A DNA stretch of 64,000 nucleotides from Ceratothoa steindachneri (GCA_963969495.1 OZ018326.1:148085806-148149805), one strand, 5' to 3'; positions 35,850 to 49,430 are shown, counted from the first letter of the stretch. Numbers and translations are program-made. Notes: generated by a model from the letters alone, not told the origin.

Positions 35850-36789
35850 TAAATGTTTAGTGCACTCACGCAGCCCTCGATATTATAGCAATAACAGATT
35901 CATGGGCAGAGAGATCTAAAAGAGAGTATATCGGCGAATTCCAACTAAGTTCCAACGATCAAAAATCAATAGAGTTCAATATTAATATCAATCATAACAA
36001 GGATAATAATGATATTTAAGTGTTAAATTTTTAAAATACAGACTTTAATGGCTTCAACTGTAAGTTTAGAGAGATTAAGTGGGATCTAACTTTAGGAAGT
36101 GTTAATCATTGCTAGTTTTTTTTTAGATAAGTAGATGAGCAATTCACTCCGTGAAAAAACAAACGAAACGCCTCAAGTAAACCAAAATACTGGAATCATG
36201 ATATCGAAGTGAAAATAAAGGATAGGAACGGTGCCTACAAGCGTCACGAGCATAACTCATCCGTAGAAATTATTTAAATTTACGTAGCTAGACGAAGGGA
36301 ATGTCGAAAGTAAATACCAAGCACTAAAAAAATATAAATTCAACTTTCTGGAGAAAGAAAACATAACTATATGAAGTTTTTCGATTATATATACAATAGA
36401 AACCCAATAAGGGAAACAGTGGACCTATCAAAAATCACAATAACAAATTTGTTTCGGATACAGAAAAGGTGCCCAATATATTAAATAATTTTTTTGCATC
36501 GCTATTTATAAATTAAACTAAACATAATATACCAGAAACGAACGACGTAATAAACTTTAATGAGCATAACTTTTTAACTGATATCGAATTTATCAAAGCA
36601 GAAATAGATTGTTTTATCAGTAAGTTAAAATCCAATATATCTCCGGGATCCTGATTCAATTTACCCGGTGCATTTCCAAGAAATTTGAAACGTATTAGTG
36701 AGACCGCTAACTTTCTGTTTTATCAAATCATTACGTGAAGGTGTCATACCCTTTGATTTTAAGCTAGCGAATATAACTCCAATTATTAA

Positions 36790-37571
36790 CCCCGGTAAGG
36801 TAACGCAAGGAAGTATTGACAACCGGGAGGTTGCGCAAAACAACTTTTTTACGTTTGCTCAGTGTGCGAGTGGTCTGAGGCTCAAAATTACCCGACAACA
36901 TTTAGTTTACACCGTGCTTCTATGGAAGCAACACTTGCGACACTCCATATCATCTTTTTTCATAGTGATTTTGGCCCTCATATTTTTCTGGTTGCACTTT
37001 TATTACTGCGTTAACTAGTAAGCATTCTTCATTGCAATTGCAAAACTTTTACTTTTTTGATTATAATATTTTTGTTATTAGAAATATTTTCAAAATATTT
37101 AAGGAGAACAAAACAACATGTTCTAGGTACCCACTAGATTCGCTACATTGGATTTACTGACGCCAATTTGTGATTTTTGCCCATTATTCTAATTATTTTT
37201 CTTAATTACCAGAATTTATTACTTCGCGTCAGAGTTTGACGCAACAGACCCAGATACAGATCCAGCTTCAGTTGTATGATAAAGGGAGTCTAGCAGTGTC
37301 TTAGATGAACTACCGTTTTTAGATGATTGTCGAAGATTCATACTAAATTTTATTTAGATTCACAAATATTTACTACTCATAAATCTATTTTGAATTTATA
37401 TATGTTTTTTGAGACTAAAAACATTTCCACTCTTTTTTTTACGGATTCGTTAGTATTGGGCCTACAGCACTCAACTAGTACTTGAAAAGTAGTTCAGGAT
37501 CCCTTTTCTTCGCAACAACCCTTCATAGTCATCGAACTCGTGTCTAATCTGAAACACAGATTCTTTTTATA

Positions 37572-37656
<85 letters not shown>

Positions 37657-37837
37657 GATTTTATTATTGTAAATGAAAAAGTACGTTTTAATTGAGTTTT
37701 ATTTATTCCTTTTGGTATTGGATTTGATAGATGTAAGAGTATCCACACCAAATTGCTGACATTCTGCCCAATGGCAAATTAGCTATGAAGCTCACAATTC
37801 GTAGTAGCACATGTTAAACCACTTTATCTTACTAGGG
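36790..37837. mobile_element. Non-autonomous piggyBac-type element, 1048 bp, TTAA target duplication
   Basis: The left end is TTAA then CCCCGGTAAGGTAA (36786-36803). The right end is TTATCTTACTAGGG then TTAA (37824-37841). The ends are inverted copies (CCCYRGTAAGRTAA) and match the piggyBac pattern CCC...GGG flanked by TTAA. The insertion splits the RT of LINE copy P at precisely TTAA, and removing the element plus one TTAA restores the frame. No transposase could be read inside. The interior has a 106-codon frame (36698-37018) that mostly belongs to the flanking LINE, and a long (AT)n tract at 37575-37653. Confidence 0.85.
37575..37653. repeat. (AT)n microsatellite
   Basis: About 80 bp of TA repeat inside the piggyBac-type element. 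Confidence 0.95.
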
Positions 37838-39141
37838 TTAAGAAGGGAAAAAGAGAACTTCTGTCCAATTATCAAACCATATTTTTAAACATCCATTGTA
37901 GGTTTATTAATGGAATCTGCAATTCGCAATAGGATGATCGATCATTTCGAAACGCATAATCTAATAGTCAACAGGGCTTTAGACATAAACGTTCATGTTT
38001 AACTAATATTTTATAATTTTATGAAAGCATGATTAAAAGTTATGACGAAAGTAGAGCTTTGTACATAGTTTAATAGGACTTTGCCAAAGCATTCGACACC
38101 GTTTGTCATAGTCGATTACTAACTAAACCTTTTGCTCATTAAATAAGGGTAAACCTCCTACCATGGATAGAGTCGAGGATAAACAATCGTAATCAGAGAG
38201 TAGTTTTAAACGATAGATTTACGGAGGGGCAAAATATAACTATTGGCGTCCCCCAGGGTCTGGGTTTGGACCATTTTTGTTCGTTATTTATGTAAACGAT
38301 ATTGAGACCGGCCTACTTGGTAGATTATCCAAATTTGCGGAAGATACTAAAATTGATGTTGAAACTTTAAATTAGAAAGATACCAAATTAATTCCGCAGG
38401 ATCTAGATAAAATCTTCGAATGGACTAATAAATGAGCCAGAAATTCAAGGTAGACTAGTATAGAGTTTTGCATGTAGGTGGAAATAACCCAAGTTTTATC
38501 TATAAATGGCTGGGAAAAATCTTATCTCTGTGGATGAAAAAAGAGATTTAGGGGTGCTGGTTTCAAGGGATTTAAAAGATAAACAAACAGGTGACGATGC
38601 GTGTAAGAAGGCGAAACAAATGCTACGATTCATTGCGAGAATTTCCACTACAAACCATAAGATATAATCATACCTTTATATGAAAGTTTAGTAAGGCCAC
38701 ACCTGGAATGAGCGATACAATTGTGCTTATCTTATACACATGTAAACTTAAATAAAATACAAAGAATTCAACGACGTTCAACTAAACTAATTCCCTCGAT
38801 TTGAAATAAATCGTATATTAAAAGATTAAATATATTAAAACTAACAAATCTAGAAACTAAGCGATTGCGAGGTGAGCTTATCGAAGTATTCAAAATTATA
38901 AATAAATTTGAAAACCCTAATTATGATTTTTTTTCTAAGTAAGACTATGGTATGACACGTACGCGTAACAACGGTTTTAAACTGAAAGAGGGAAGTTAAA
39001 AACTAATATAGCTGAAATCTTTTTACCTTTAAAATCATACATAAATGGAACGCACTGCCCGTGGAGTTAGTACATGCTAGTATAGTAAATAGTTTTAAAA
39101 ACAAAATTGCCTGTTATTTTGTGAATAATGATATTGTTTAA

Positions 39142-40036
39142 ATAAGGAACCCTATTGTGGATTGAATATCGCCTATAAGCAGCGTGGCGACAATTTGCAA
39201 AGAGAACTACTATCATATAATGGCAATGGCCTTTGAGTGGACTAAGTAGTTCTTACTGGCTCCCTGTAACTATGCAACTTGCTAGTGAACTCTTTTTTAT
39301 AAAAGACTACTAGGTTGCTGTCGTGGAATTAATCTGATGCTTGGAGTGGGTAGTTCTTATTCATGTCACCCATAAAGATCACCTTGGTAAACACCTTCAA
39401 TGAAGACGTTTTATTGTGGGACCCTGGTCTAATCGACCGATTAACAACAAAAAAGAGATGGTAGTCTATTGTCTGAAATGTGGAGAGGATGGAAGCCTCA
39501 TCTTACGTGTCACATGATTGGGAATATCTCTGGTAGCTAATCCTTGGTGGCTAAGCTGTGTTAGAGTAACCAGTTTCCTTTTGCCAGACATACGGTCTAC
39601 CCAACTGCACGCACTCAAACAAAAGTTTGAAATGCGTTTTCTCTGAATGAATTCTCCAACTTGATGTAGTAAAGGTTGGTGATGTTGGGGACCAACTGAA
39701 CCAGAGCAAAAATATTGACAACAATTAACCAAATTGAATAATGGTTCATCCTGTCTCCGGATGACGCATCCACCCAAAACACCAGTAAGTAGAAAATGAC
39801 AATAAGGAAGTTTCTCTTTGGAAATTAGGGTTATGAGCATTGCGCGCCCTTGACTTCGCATATTAGATAGGCTGCTTTGTTTTTATAAAAAGAGAGATTA
39901 TAAATCTGGGTAATTTTGGAATTTTAAATTCGAGTTCTCAAATTCTTGTTTCGAAAACAATTAAGAAAATATTTTGATCATACAATTTTCTCTAAAGCTT
40001 TACTTGTGCCCCGTGCATTTTGATTTACATATTAAT
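39142..40036. other. No gene recognised (includes a doubtful minus-strand frame)
   Basis: The first part is probably the LINE copy P 3' UTR. A 131-codon minus frame at 39861-39466 contains 'LTQLSHQGLATRDIPNHV', which vaguely recalls a Tc1-type N-terminal helix-turn-helix. Nothing downstream confirms a transposase, so it is left unassigned. Confidence 0.35.
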
Positions 40037-40043
40037 ATATCTA

Positions 40044-40085
<42 letters not shown>
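40037..40085. repeat. (AT)n microsatellite
   Basis: Short TA repeat with one phase break. Confidence 0.9.
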
Positions 40086-40088
<3 letters not shown>

Positions 40089-41778
40089 TATATAACGTCA
40101 GTTTTTTTTAGCTTGGAATTAATTTAAGGGTACAGCCAGGTCTTCTCCATATTTTTGAACGATGCCAATTCTATAGATTAAGATTAAGTCCTCTTAAAAA
40201 CTTTTACTCATTTTCTATTAACTAAGCCGTATATATTCATAATCGCTCGGTTCTAGAGGTATTATATGTGTTTATAAAAGCCAATAAAAAGAATTTTAGA
40301 GTAATTTATATTGTTCTAAATTTAAGGCAAGAGGTTTAAGGCCAGCTGTAGCAATGCGTAGGTCTTTTTAAAGAGAGAAAATTTGTGTTTGGAATCAGCA
40401 AGTAATGGCGGCTGAACGACAATTTGTTCAATTTATTAATATTTCCCTACAATATTTATCAACAAGTGCAAGATCCAAGCTACTACCTGCTCTGCCTGCA
40501 ATGTTCGTAATCGAGAATATTCCGTGAAAATTTCTCATTGCATTTTTTGTCTTTTATTGCATTTGTAACAGTTTGTAAATGTGTTTTTAGTCTTTCTTGA
40601 GCAAATTTTTGCCAATCTCATTTCATAGGTAGAAAACAGTTTTGCATTGACATAAGTTACCTATTTGTGGAAGTCATTCGTTCCTTCATGCTCGCCTGGC
40701 TTAATCTGTGAAGACATCGTCTGAGAAGGGGTCGGTTTAGAATGAAAATACAATTAGTTTTTTAATTCTTCTTTATTAAAACCTATTTTGATTATTAATC
40801 TATTATTTAACGAATAAAAATCTAAATAACCCTTTATTCTTCCAAAGTTAATCTTTTTCCTTTCGAAGAACACATTTTAAACCTTTAATGTGAGAATGTT
40901 TTCATTTTTATAGATCTCTCCCTCTTAGTTTCATTGAGCAGCAGCGAAATATTCTCTCAATTACATCGTTCTTATCAACACAATTTTCTCTCTACGTCCA
41001 TAAGATAATATTTTCATCCTCCCAGACCCACTCTTATCCGTAATCAAACATCTTCGGAAGAATATCATTATTGATACGAATCTTTTCGACTGGGTCGAGG
41101 CTGTTTCGATGTTTCACCAATCGGCAACTATTTGTAATCGAACTTCGTTGCCATAAGAAGGAGATCACTTAACCAATGGCTAGGATAGATACCATGGCAA
41201 CTAAGCTTGAGGGCAGAGAGCCTAAGGCTAAAAAGTAAGGTTATTAAGAGAAAGCATCAACTGCAGTTATTAAACTAGATGTTTCTTTTGTGCTAGTGCG
41301 TCAAGGTGTACATCGCAAAAATTTTAAGGAGCAACGGTAGACACAAATAGTACTGTCGCATTTTTATTTACAATCCTAAATTAGGTCAAACGTTTGTGAA
41401 TAAATATGAAAATAAATATGATCCTGGAAACTTTTGGCCGGTTTCCTTTTGAGGTTAGTACACCCTCGATATCGTTTGTTAAAAATAATTTCGTTTGTCA
41501 ATTTATTAATCAATAATTCGCAATACGCTTTCGACCCGGTCCCTCATCCATAAATAACTCACTCGATTTTTCTTTTTTGCGAAATGTTGACAATTTTTTA
41601 GCAGAAGAGGATATATATGTTGTCGATATCTATTTTAAAAGGTCTTGTAAATCTTTTCACTTAAAATATTCCTAATAAAGCTCAAATCACACGGATTATG
41701 AGGAGCATATGACTTTTGAAAACCCGTAGGTAGGTGCTGTAAATGGGAATAATTCATGATAACGGCTCTACACTTGAT
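40086..41778. other. No gene recognised
   Basis: AT-rich sequence without long frames. A short 'DPGNFWPVS' reading at about 41420 resembles a LINE RT motif but is isolated. Confidence 0.4.
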
Positions 41779-41780
41779 AT

Positions 41781-41848
<68 letters not shown>
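41779..41848. repeat. (AT)n microsatellite
   Basis: About 70 bp of TA repeat. Confidence 0.95.
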
Positions 41849-41850
<2 letters not shown>

Positions 41851-42089
41851 ATATATAAGGGTGAAGTTGTACCTAACTAAGCTCTTGATCAAGCCCTTAT
41901 GGCCGAATTAAAGTCGCTAAAGTAAATTTTCTCTTCTCTTCGAAGGCAGGGATAACAATTAAAATAGGTGATTGATACGTATTTTGAAGGTTTTCGTTAG
42001 AAAGGCTGGCGTATGCTTATGGATCCTACGTTAACAACAAAACTTCAAGTGTCAGCTCCGCATAGACGCATTCATAATACTTGTGAAAA

Positions 42090-42645
42090 AAATTCGTTTT
42101 CCTTGCCTGAACAAATTGGTTACTTTAGATGAGAAATTGTGTCTACATTTGAAAATGGCACGCAAAAGGAGATAGATTGACGAAGATATATCTGTACAGC
42201 TTCAGCCAAAGGCCACTGATATCAAAGGACCATATTGTTTGTGTCCTTTGGGAAGAGAAAGAAATGATTTACCTGAAGATGTTGTAACTATATCAGTCTA
42301 TCCAAGGTTCATTAAAGTCAACAACTGCAACACTTGACAAAAACATTTAGGCAGAACCAATCAGAATTGAATGATGGCATGTTTCTTTATGATAGTGCCG
42401 GACAACATGTTGTAAATCTTACCTGTGATAACTCTTAGATTGGGCTGGGAAGTTCTCTCTCACCCACATTAGTCGTCAGACCTGGCATAAGAACCTACAG
42501 TCTATTCCGGACACTGCAGAAGTTTATGAATGGCAAAACGTTCGCAAATGATGAGGAAATAAAAAAGGTATTTGAAAATTTCATTGATACCAAAACAATT
42601 AAATTTTACAACAAAAAAAAATCGAGAATAACGTTATTGCATTTT
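42090..42645 (+). pseudogene. Mariner transposase, C-terminal half remnant
   Basis: Reading through frames, 'IVCVLWEEKEMIYLKML' (about 42235-42285) matches the VWWDxKGVIYYELL block. A degraded D-N region follows at about 42420. 'LGWEVLSHPH' (about 42443-42472) precedes the lost SPDLAP motif. The end is 'FRTLQKFMNGKTFANDEE' and 'FENFIDTKTIKFYNKK' (42505-42620), the usual C-terminal FNxxxDVKxxLxxFFxxKPxxFY pattern. The N-terminal helix-turn-helix region is absent or unreadable, and the tail is lost before a T-rich stretch and an (AT)n tract. Dead copy. Confidence 0.7.
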
Positions 42646-42722
42646 TTGTTATATTTTTTTGGGGGGCATCGTTTGTTAGGAATAGTTGTGAATAAAAATT
42701 GTGCTAGAACTTTGTTTACAAA

Positions 42723-43379
<657 letters not shown>

Positions 43380-43850
43380 ACCTTCATGCCTCCTCTTTCA
43401 TATATGAGTGCAGCTGCTTTTGTGATAGTGGCGTATTTGATGATTGTTCTGACAAGTGTGCTTTATAAGTGGAGGTAAATATTTTTGCTAACAAGATAGA
43501 ACCTACGTAGCTTCTTGTTCGTGTTTTTAACCTTTTCCTGAATGATGATCTGGTGTGTGTAGAATCTAATGGAATTATCCAATGTTGCTCCCAGGGATTT
43601 CGGGTTTTGTGAGTATGTGAGCCATGTGGAGATTGGGTGGTTGAGGTCCTGACTGTGTGTATATGTCTGTATACTTTACATGTAGTAATCACTAGCGCCA
43701 AATAATATCATCATTGTCTCAGATGATTCGTCGCAATGAGCCACTCTTCCTCGTACTCAGTCTCGTGTTCTAGTATCTTTTGTGTATGGCGTGCGACTGC
43801 GTAGTATTGCCTTACTACCTTTTGAAGAAAAAATTTTTCACGCGTGCCTA
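43380..43850 (-). pseudogene. Jockey-type LINE RT, C-terminal fragment
   Basis: Minus-strand readings include 'SSETMMILFGAS' (about 43725-43690), then 'NPKSLGATLDNSI' (about 43605-43565), 'KVKNTNKKLRRFYL' (about 43530) and 'STLVRTIIKYATI' (about 43465-43430). This is the order expected after the YADD box: ...K..V..F, LG..LD..L.F..H, K......L..L, ..RPI..YA. It is opposite in orientation to the Jockey-like copies A-G and looks like a different lineage. Confidence 0.6.
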
Positions 43851-43859
43851 AATACGGAC

Positions 43860-44582
43860 TTTTGAGCCTCGCCACCTAAGAACACGACTGTCCTGGGAGT
43901 CATTAGGATCTAAGTCGATTCTGCAAATATTTAAGATAACTTTTCGCTGCGAGTGAACGAATAAAATGATGGCCTAAGCACCTCATTGCTCCCGTCCACC
44001 GCCCTGCGTGGGAACCTGCTCGGATGACTGCCCTTCATTAATTTCGTCTTAACTATGTCAGCCACTTGGACTAACATAATTAAGGGCTTGCGTAGAAACT
44101 GGTTTGAGGACTAGCCCACAGCCGAAGCACAAGTCAGAAATATTCTCGAATATAGGGCAAAACTGCGAGTCCGGGCGAGGAAGAAATCCTCATCACCCGG
44201 GGGACCCGGCGAGAATCATAGAGGGAAATACTCCCGTCTCTATATGTTGGATGCAGTTTTGACGTACGTACCCGTGAGGGAGTGGCAAAAACTTAGCAGT
44301 CGTTGATTCGGCCGCTATGCATTAAGACCACCAAGCTCACCTGTCTGAGGTCCCCACTCACAACCATACCCCATCCATCATCACCCACCATCCCGGCACC
44401 ATCCGAGCGGGGTAACAACAGAAAATTGGACAGGAGCGTTTTTCTCAAATCGGAGTACAAAACTAACCCTTGACTCTACCTCCTTTACCACCACATACAT
44501 CACTTTTTCTCACCCATCAAAAATGTATTACATATTTATTACAGAGGAAGAAAAATCAACAAGAAAGAAGACGCCTACGAGG
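43860..44582 (+). other. Probable 5' leader of LINE copy E
   Basis: GC-richer than its neighbours and directly upstream of ORF1 with no sign of another element. No frame is convincing; coding traces of ORF1 may start earlier than the called ATG. Confidence 0.4.
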
Positions 44583-45848
44583 ATGGAGGATCCCCCTAAG
44601 AGGGTTACCATACGGAACATAGATGGAAAGAAGACACGCGAGAAAAAGACTGTGCCAATCCCTATTTGAAAATTTAAGGATCACACTGATCAAACTGATC
44701 GACATCCCAAATGGATTCATCGCAGTGTGCGGTGAAAATAAAGATATAGACTGGCTCCTATCCGAAGAAGAGGCCGAACTGCTAAAAGCCATGGATTTGG
44801 AGGCGAAAGCCCCACCAGCAATCTCTGTCAATAGAAGCGTGATCTGCCGAAATGTAGAGAGCTGGGTGGGAGAGAACTCCCCCGCTGACATAAAAATCGA
44901 GGTTTAAAAGAACCACACATGGGCAAAGATCAGAGAAGTCATTAAATACGGGGCCACACCCATTTCTTCGAGGGGACATATCAAACCACCGAAATAGCCC
45001 ACAAGGCGGCAGCGGGGAGACTCCTCATTTTTAACATGAGGATCCCAGGCTGCAACATAGAGCATAAAAAGTATCACCGTATTCAGATGTGGTTAGTCTG
45101 CTATGTGCTTGAGTTTAACACTACCGCCAACTGCCCCCAAAATGGAAGAACATGGTGATGCGAATGCGCCACAGATGGTCATAGATATGACACCGGTAAA
45201 AGCACGGATAAGAAGTGCATGAATTGTAAGGGACACCATCAAAAGATAGCCCTTAACTGCCCCAAAAGAAAGGAAATTATAAAGAAAATGGAATAAGAAA
45301 AAAACGACCACCTACACGAGCACTGTGAAGAAAGGTGAAGGGAGGCAACCCCCTTACCGATGGTCTTCACAAATGATCTAAGTGCTAAGATTCTTATCTG
45401 CATTACCCATGCAAACGTGGCAAATGCGATAAAACCTGGATGCTACAACCAGGTTTTAAACGCGCTACTAAAATCTAATAACTTGCCATCCATCATCGTG
45501 CCTGATGACTCAGAAAGCTTTAAGGCATTCAAGGAAGGCGTTATTAGGGACAATCAAGAAAAAGCCACAGAATTAAAAGAGGTTATCGAATCTCCCTCAT
45601 CGGAGGAATCCGAAGAGGAAGACGAGGAAGCGAATAATAACAAATAAGAAGAAGAGACCACATCTTCGGATAGTGACGAGGGCCAATGCACTCGCACTAG
45701 AGCGATGAAGAGCCAGTCAAAGACTCCTAGTCTCCCCCGAAGAGGGAAAAGCCTGGGCACGCCATACCCGCCCCACAGGCCAAAAAGAGCGAAAAGACGA
45801 CGAAGAAACACAGGTAAATACATCTTACAATGGAACGGAACACACTAA
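44583..45848 (+). pseudogene. LINE copy E, ORF1 (zinc-knuckle RNA-binding protein), frameshifted
   Basis: ORF1 proteins of Jockey-type LINEs bind the element RNA. An ATG at 44583 opens a short frame; the main N-terminal frame is 44623-44907. The central part is shifted. A zinc knuckle lies at 45216-45263 ('CMNCKGHHQKIALNCP', pattern C-x2-C-x3-H-x6-C), with a preceding 'CECA...H' region that may be a second knuckle. The C-terminal frame (45360 onward) has an acidic run around 45597-45640, an in-frame stop at 45645, then a serine/basic tail. The frame would end at TAA 45846-45848, overlapping the ORF2 ATG by 19 bp. Confidence 0.7.
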
Positions 45849-48463
45849 GAATTATGGAAATTAACACCAACGGCTGGACAGCGAAAAGAATTCTCTACGT
45901 AAATTTGTTCAGGGAGAATGATGCAGATGTCATCTTGATTTCTGAACATGGGATTGACACTCGTAGCTCCGAAATCAAGATCTGGAACTACGACCTGTTA
46001 ATCACAAATCACTCTCAAGAGCAAAACAACGGTGCCACCATCGCGATCAAAAGAGGGATCTTATACAAACCAATAAGAAACCTTGACGAATCCTATCTTG
46101 CAATAGAGGTCGAACCCGATATATGTAGGTAAGCTGGTCATCGCCACCGGGTACCAGCCACCGAGACTAGGATATTTGCCTATCCATTCTCTCTCTGGCC
46201 TATTTGGCAGAAGGACCCCCACCATATTATTGGTGGATCTTAATACCAGATGTCGGGAATCTGGGTATAGTACCATCAATGGAACAGGAAGGTGCCTGAA
46301 AACTATGATAAACCAAAATAGGGTCCATAGAATAGGGCCGGACCTCCTTATCTATACTCGAGGAAGAAGTGCCACAAAACCAGACATTTGTCTGTCTAAT
46401 CGTCAGCTGCCGTTCAATTACTACATATAACCATTCCAGGTACCATATAGTGATCATATAGGGATCCTACTTACCATCAACAGAAATGCTATACAAGTCC
46501 CAGCTCTAGTCAGAAAAGACTACAGGAGAGCAAACTGGGCACGGTACGCGGGTCTTTTCGAGGCCTATCGCCCACTAAATGTGGATGAGGCAATTCTCGA
46601 GGAGATAGACGAGGCACCCGACGATCTCAATGAACATCTTATAAATGCAGATAGGCCTTGCATCCCTAAAACCCAGTATAAAACCATCTTAACATACAGA
46701 TGGACTGGGTACATGAAAGAACTCTACAGATAATTAAAAGTAATGTATGAGGTAAATATCACAAACGCATCAGTTGACTCGCTATAACGAAGTAATGAGA
46801 TCAAGGAAGAGCTTAACCAGTTGATCCTCGAACAACAACAGAGGCAATGGGACGATGCGATCGAGAGCCTCTATCGAGATACATGCCCCACAGAATTTTG
46901 GAATAAAGTCAGAAGTCTCAGAGGATCATCTGGAAAAAAGAAGAAAATGAAAATCCAAAAAGAAGATGGATCCATTGAGACAGAGGAAAGAAACATCGAG
47001 TTAATATTCCGGTGCTATTGGGAAAGAATCTTCAGTATACGAGTAGAAGAAAACGAAAATTTTGACATAGAGTTCGAAAATAACATCGTAGACGAACTCA
47101 ACACGGAAATACACAGAACGCATCCTCATCAACAGGTGGACAGACTGCGTGACGAAGACGCCAAGATCACCGAAGAAGAGATCCTTGGCGCACTCCGCTT
47201 ATTTCGCCAAAAAGCCCTAGGCCAATCGGCGCTTACGAAGCTAAACTTCGAAAAAGGACACCAGCCAACATCATCGAAGGAATGAGACGTATTTTCAACG
47301 CATGTCTGAATACATGGTACTTTCTAGATGCTTACAAGACGGCAAAGATTATCTTCTTGCCCAAGCATGGAAAGGAGCCAACGTTGAGAGAGAGCTACCA
47401 CCCAATTTCACCCTTGGAATTTGTCGGGAAGCTCTTTGAGAAGATCCTACGCGAGGCTGGTGTCTCACCTGGAAGAAAACTCCCTCTACAACCCTCGCTA
47501 ATACGGGTTTAGAAAGAAGCGAAGTACGGAAATGGCAATCAATGTCATTACGGAAAAGCTTGCCGAATCCAAACGGGACAGGATTTATGTGGATATTGTT
47601 TGTCGGGTTGTATCAAAGGCGTTTGATAAGGTGTGGCAGTGGGGCATGCATAATAAGATCTTACGGCTGTGTCTAAGTTAAAACTTTGAAACTACTCTCT
47701 GTGACTACGCCATGGAGTGAGCGGCGTATGTCAGTCTAGGGTGCACGGACGGACCCAAGTTTCCGCTCATTACGGGCCACCACAGGGGGGGTGTCTGTTC
47801 CCTGCCCTTTCCTTAATATACACCCCGGATGTCCCAGCCCCTGTGTACCGCTCTTCCATCAATATTCAATACGCCGATGATTTCAGCCAGATAATCATAT
47901 CTACATGGAGGAATGCACCGTGGCAAGCTCGCATGACAGCGATAGAAATCGCGAACTTAAACAACTACGAGGCTCAATGGAAAATCAAAACAAACCAAGA
48001 GAAGTTCAAGGTGGTCCCCGTTAGACGCACCCTAATAGCAGACGTGCGTGTGTGGGATACGCGAAATCCCTACACCAACGAATGCAATGTACTCGGTATG
48101 AAAATCACCTCTACCGGGTACAAGAAGCAAGTCGAAGAAAGAATTTCTCGAGCTTCAGGCTCTGTCAGAACTCTATATTCATTTAGAAATCTAAGTGAAA
48201 GCAACAAGAATATCTACAATGCCTTTGTAAGATCTACGTTGATTTACCCCGCCTCCACCCTCTCTTGTGTCTCAAAAACACAAAAGAGGCGAATTCAAGT
48301 GGTGCAAAATAAATGCATGTACCTAATCACAGGTACACGCAGGCAAGAAAGAAGACGGCAAGAAGACCTGCACAGAGAGGCGGGGATAATTCGCATTAAC
48401 AAATTCATTGAAGAACAGACCCGCAAAATGCAGGATCTGGTTAATTGGGAACTTATTGAATAA
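45830..48463 (+). pseudogene. Jockey/I-like LINE copy E, ORF2 (endonuclease + reverse transcriptase), best-preserved copy
   Basis: From ATG 45830 the endonuclease starts with 'LRIMEINTNGW' and 'ISEHGID' (45845-45955) and continues with 'ATIAIKRG' (46035). The region 46176-46430 contains 'DLNTRCRESGY' and 'RIGPDLL', 'ATKPDICL'; an 'SDHIGILL'-type motif follows near 46450. The linker at 46821-47285 is one 154-codon frame. The RT starts near 47225, with 'AKIIFLPKHGKEP' and 'KLFEKIL' (47340-47450), then a broken 'FR.KRSTEMAI' and 'SKAFDKVW' (47510-47635). 'PPQGGC' (47778) and the catalytic box 'IQYADDFSQI' (about 47863-47892) sit in the intact 248-codon C-terminal frame 47717-48463. That frame ends with the 'YNAFVRSTLIYPASTL' block and a basic tail. 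At least five disruptions separate the open parts. Confidence 0.9.
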
Positions 48464-49030
48464 ATTACTCAGTTGATGAACCAGAACAGAAGAGCAGACT
48501 GTCGCGCCAGATTTCCCAGCTCCCCCAACCGAGTGGCTGGCGGGGACGAGGTGCTGTTCTACGCAAGATGAGATGTGTAACTTAAGAAGACAACCGAACT
48601 AAAGAAAAATTCCCAACTATGACAAAACACACATAATAAGACAACTGTAACCTGAATTAAAGAAAAACCCCGATTACGACGAGAACCCTACGGACAATGA
48701 AAAAACAAAAAAACTAAAACAGACACGCATACAAAGAATACCAAAACATTGAGCACGCACTTAAAAGTATTAAAAAAACAAACAAATAAGCAATGCATAT
48801 CACACACAAAACTAAACACTGAGACAAATGGCTTCAACGCCATAAATGATTATAAAAATCAACAGAAACAACACAGAATACACGCTACTAAAAATAATAA
48901 AAGTGATAGGCCTGATCACCAGGCTCTAGCATCCCTTTGCACCCTACCACACATCTTTCTCTTGTCTTCGCTTGTCTATTTTCTCTATCTACCCACACAC
49001 CCTATCGTGCCCCCCTACATGTACCCACTT
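48464..49030 (+). other. 3' UTR of LINE copy E
   Basis: After the stop the sequence is A-rich, then pyrimidine-rich (48920-49030). It carries GATCACCAGGCTCTAGCA at about 48914, a counterpart of the GGTCACCCAGCAACTAA terminus of copies C and F. No coding region. Confidence 0.5.
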
Positions 49031-49077
49031 TAACTTAATCAAAATCATATTCATAAATTTATGAGTTACTACCCTAT

Positions 49078-49140
49078 TTCCCTGAAGATGACCCATTGCG
49101 TTCAAAAGCATCTAGAAATAAAATATCTCCTTTGTGGCTA
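49078..49140 (+). repeat. Possible 3' end of another Penelope-like family
   Basis: The word CTGAAGATGACCC followed by TTCAAAAG and AATAAAATATC resembles the CTGAAGATG-hairpin-GAAA 3' ends of PLEs (compare 53590). There is no coding sequence next to it, so this is a weak call. Confidence 0.3.
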
Positions 49141-49243
49141 TTTTCTCTCTCCTCGAAGATCCTGTTAAGAGACTTGTAAGGCAAAGCAAGAAATTGCACG
49201 TTAAAATCAATTTTGCTACAGCAGATGTTGACTTTAATAACGC

Positions 49244-49397
<154 letters not shown>

Positions 49398-49430
49398 TCC
49401 AAAAGGAGCTCGGCCGTGAAGCCTGCATTT

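Larger units (their letters stand above)
35850..39141 (+). pseudogene. CR1/L2-like LINE (copy P), ORF2 interrupted by a piggyBac-type element
   Basis: The endonuclease begins 'DIIAITDSWAERS' (about 35879). The RT N-terminal region 'SPGS', 'SIYPVHFQEI', 'VRPLTFCFIKSLREGVIP' and 'LANITPII' runs from 36640 to 36789. The reading is then broken by a 1048-bp insertion (36790-37837) and resumes at 37842 with 'KGKRELLSNY', in the right frame if one TTAA is counted once. After that come 'GFRHKRSC', the first catalytic box 'DFAKAFDTVCHSRLL' (about 38078-38122), 'GVPQG' (38247) and the degraded second box 'AEDTKID' (YADD changed; 38338). The tail ends 'YFVNNDIV' with TAA at 39139-39141. Stops and shifts are frequent. 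Its sequence differs from copy N, so it is a separate family. Confidence 0.85.

Noticed and set aside
39466..39861. 131-codon minus-strand frame with a possible helix-turn-helix
   Set aside because: Only one short block recalls a Tc1 N-terminus and nothing catalytic follows.
41415..41460. Isolated 'DPGNFWPVS' reading as a LINE RT
   Set aside because: Too short, with no flanking RT motifs in any frame.
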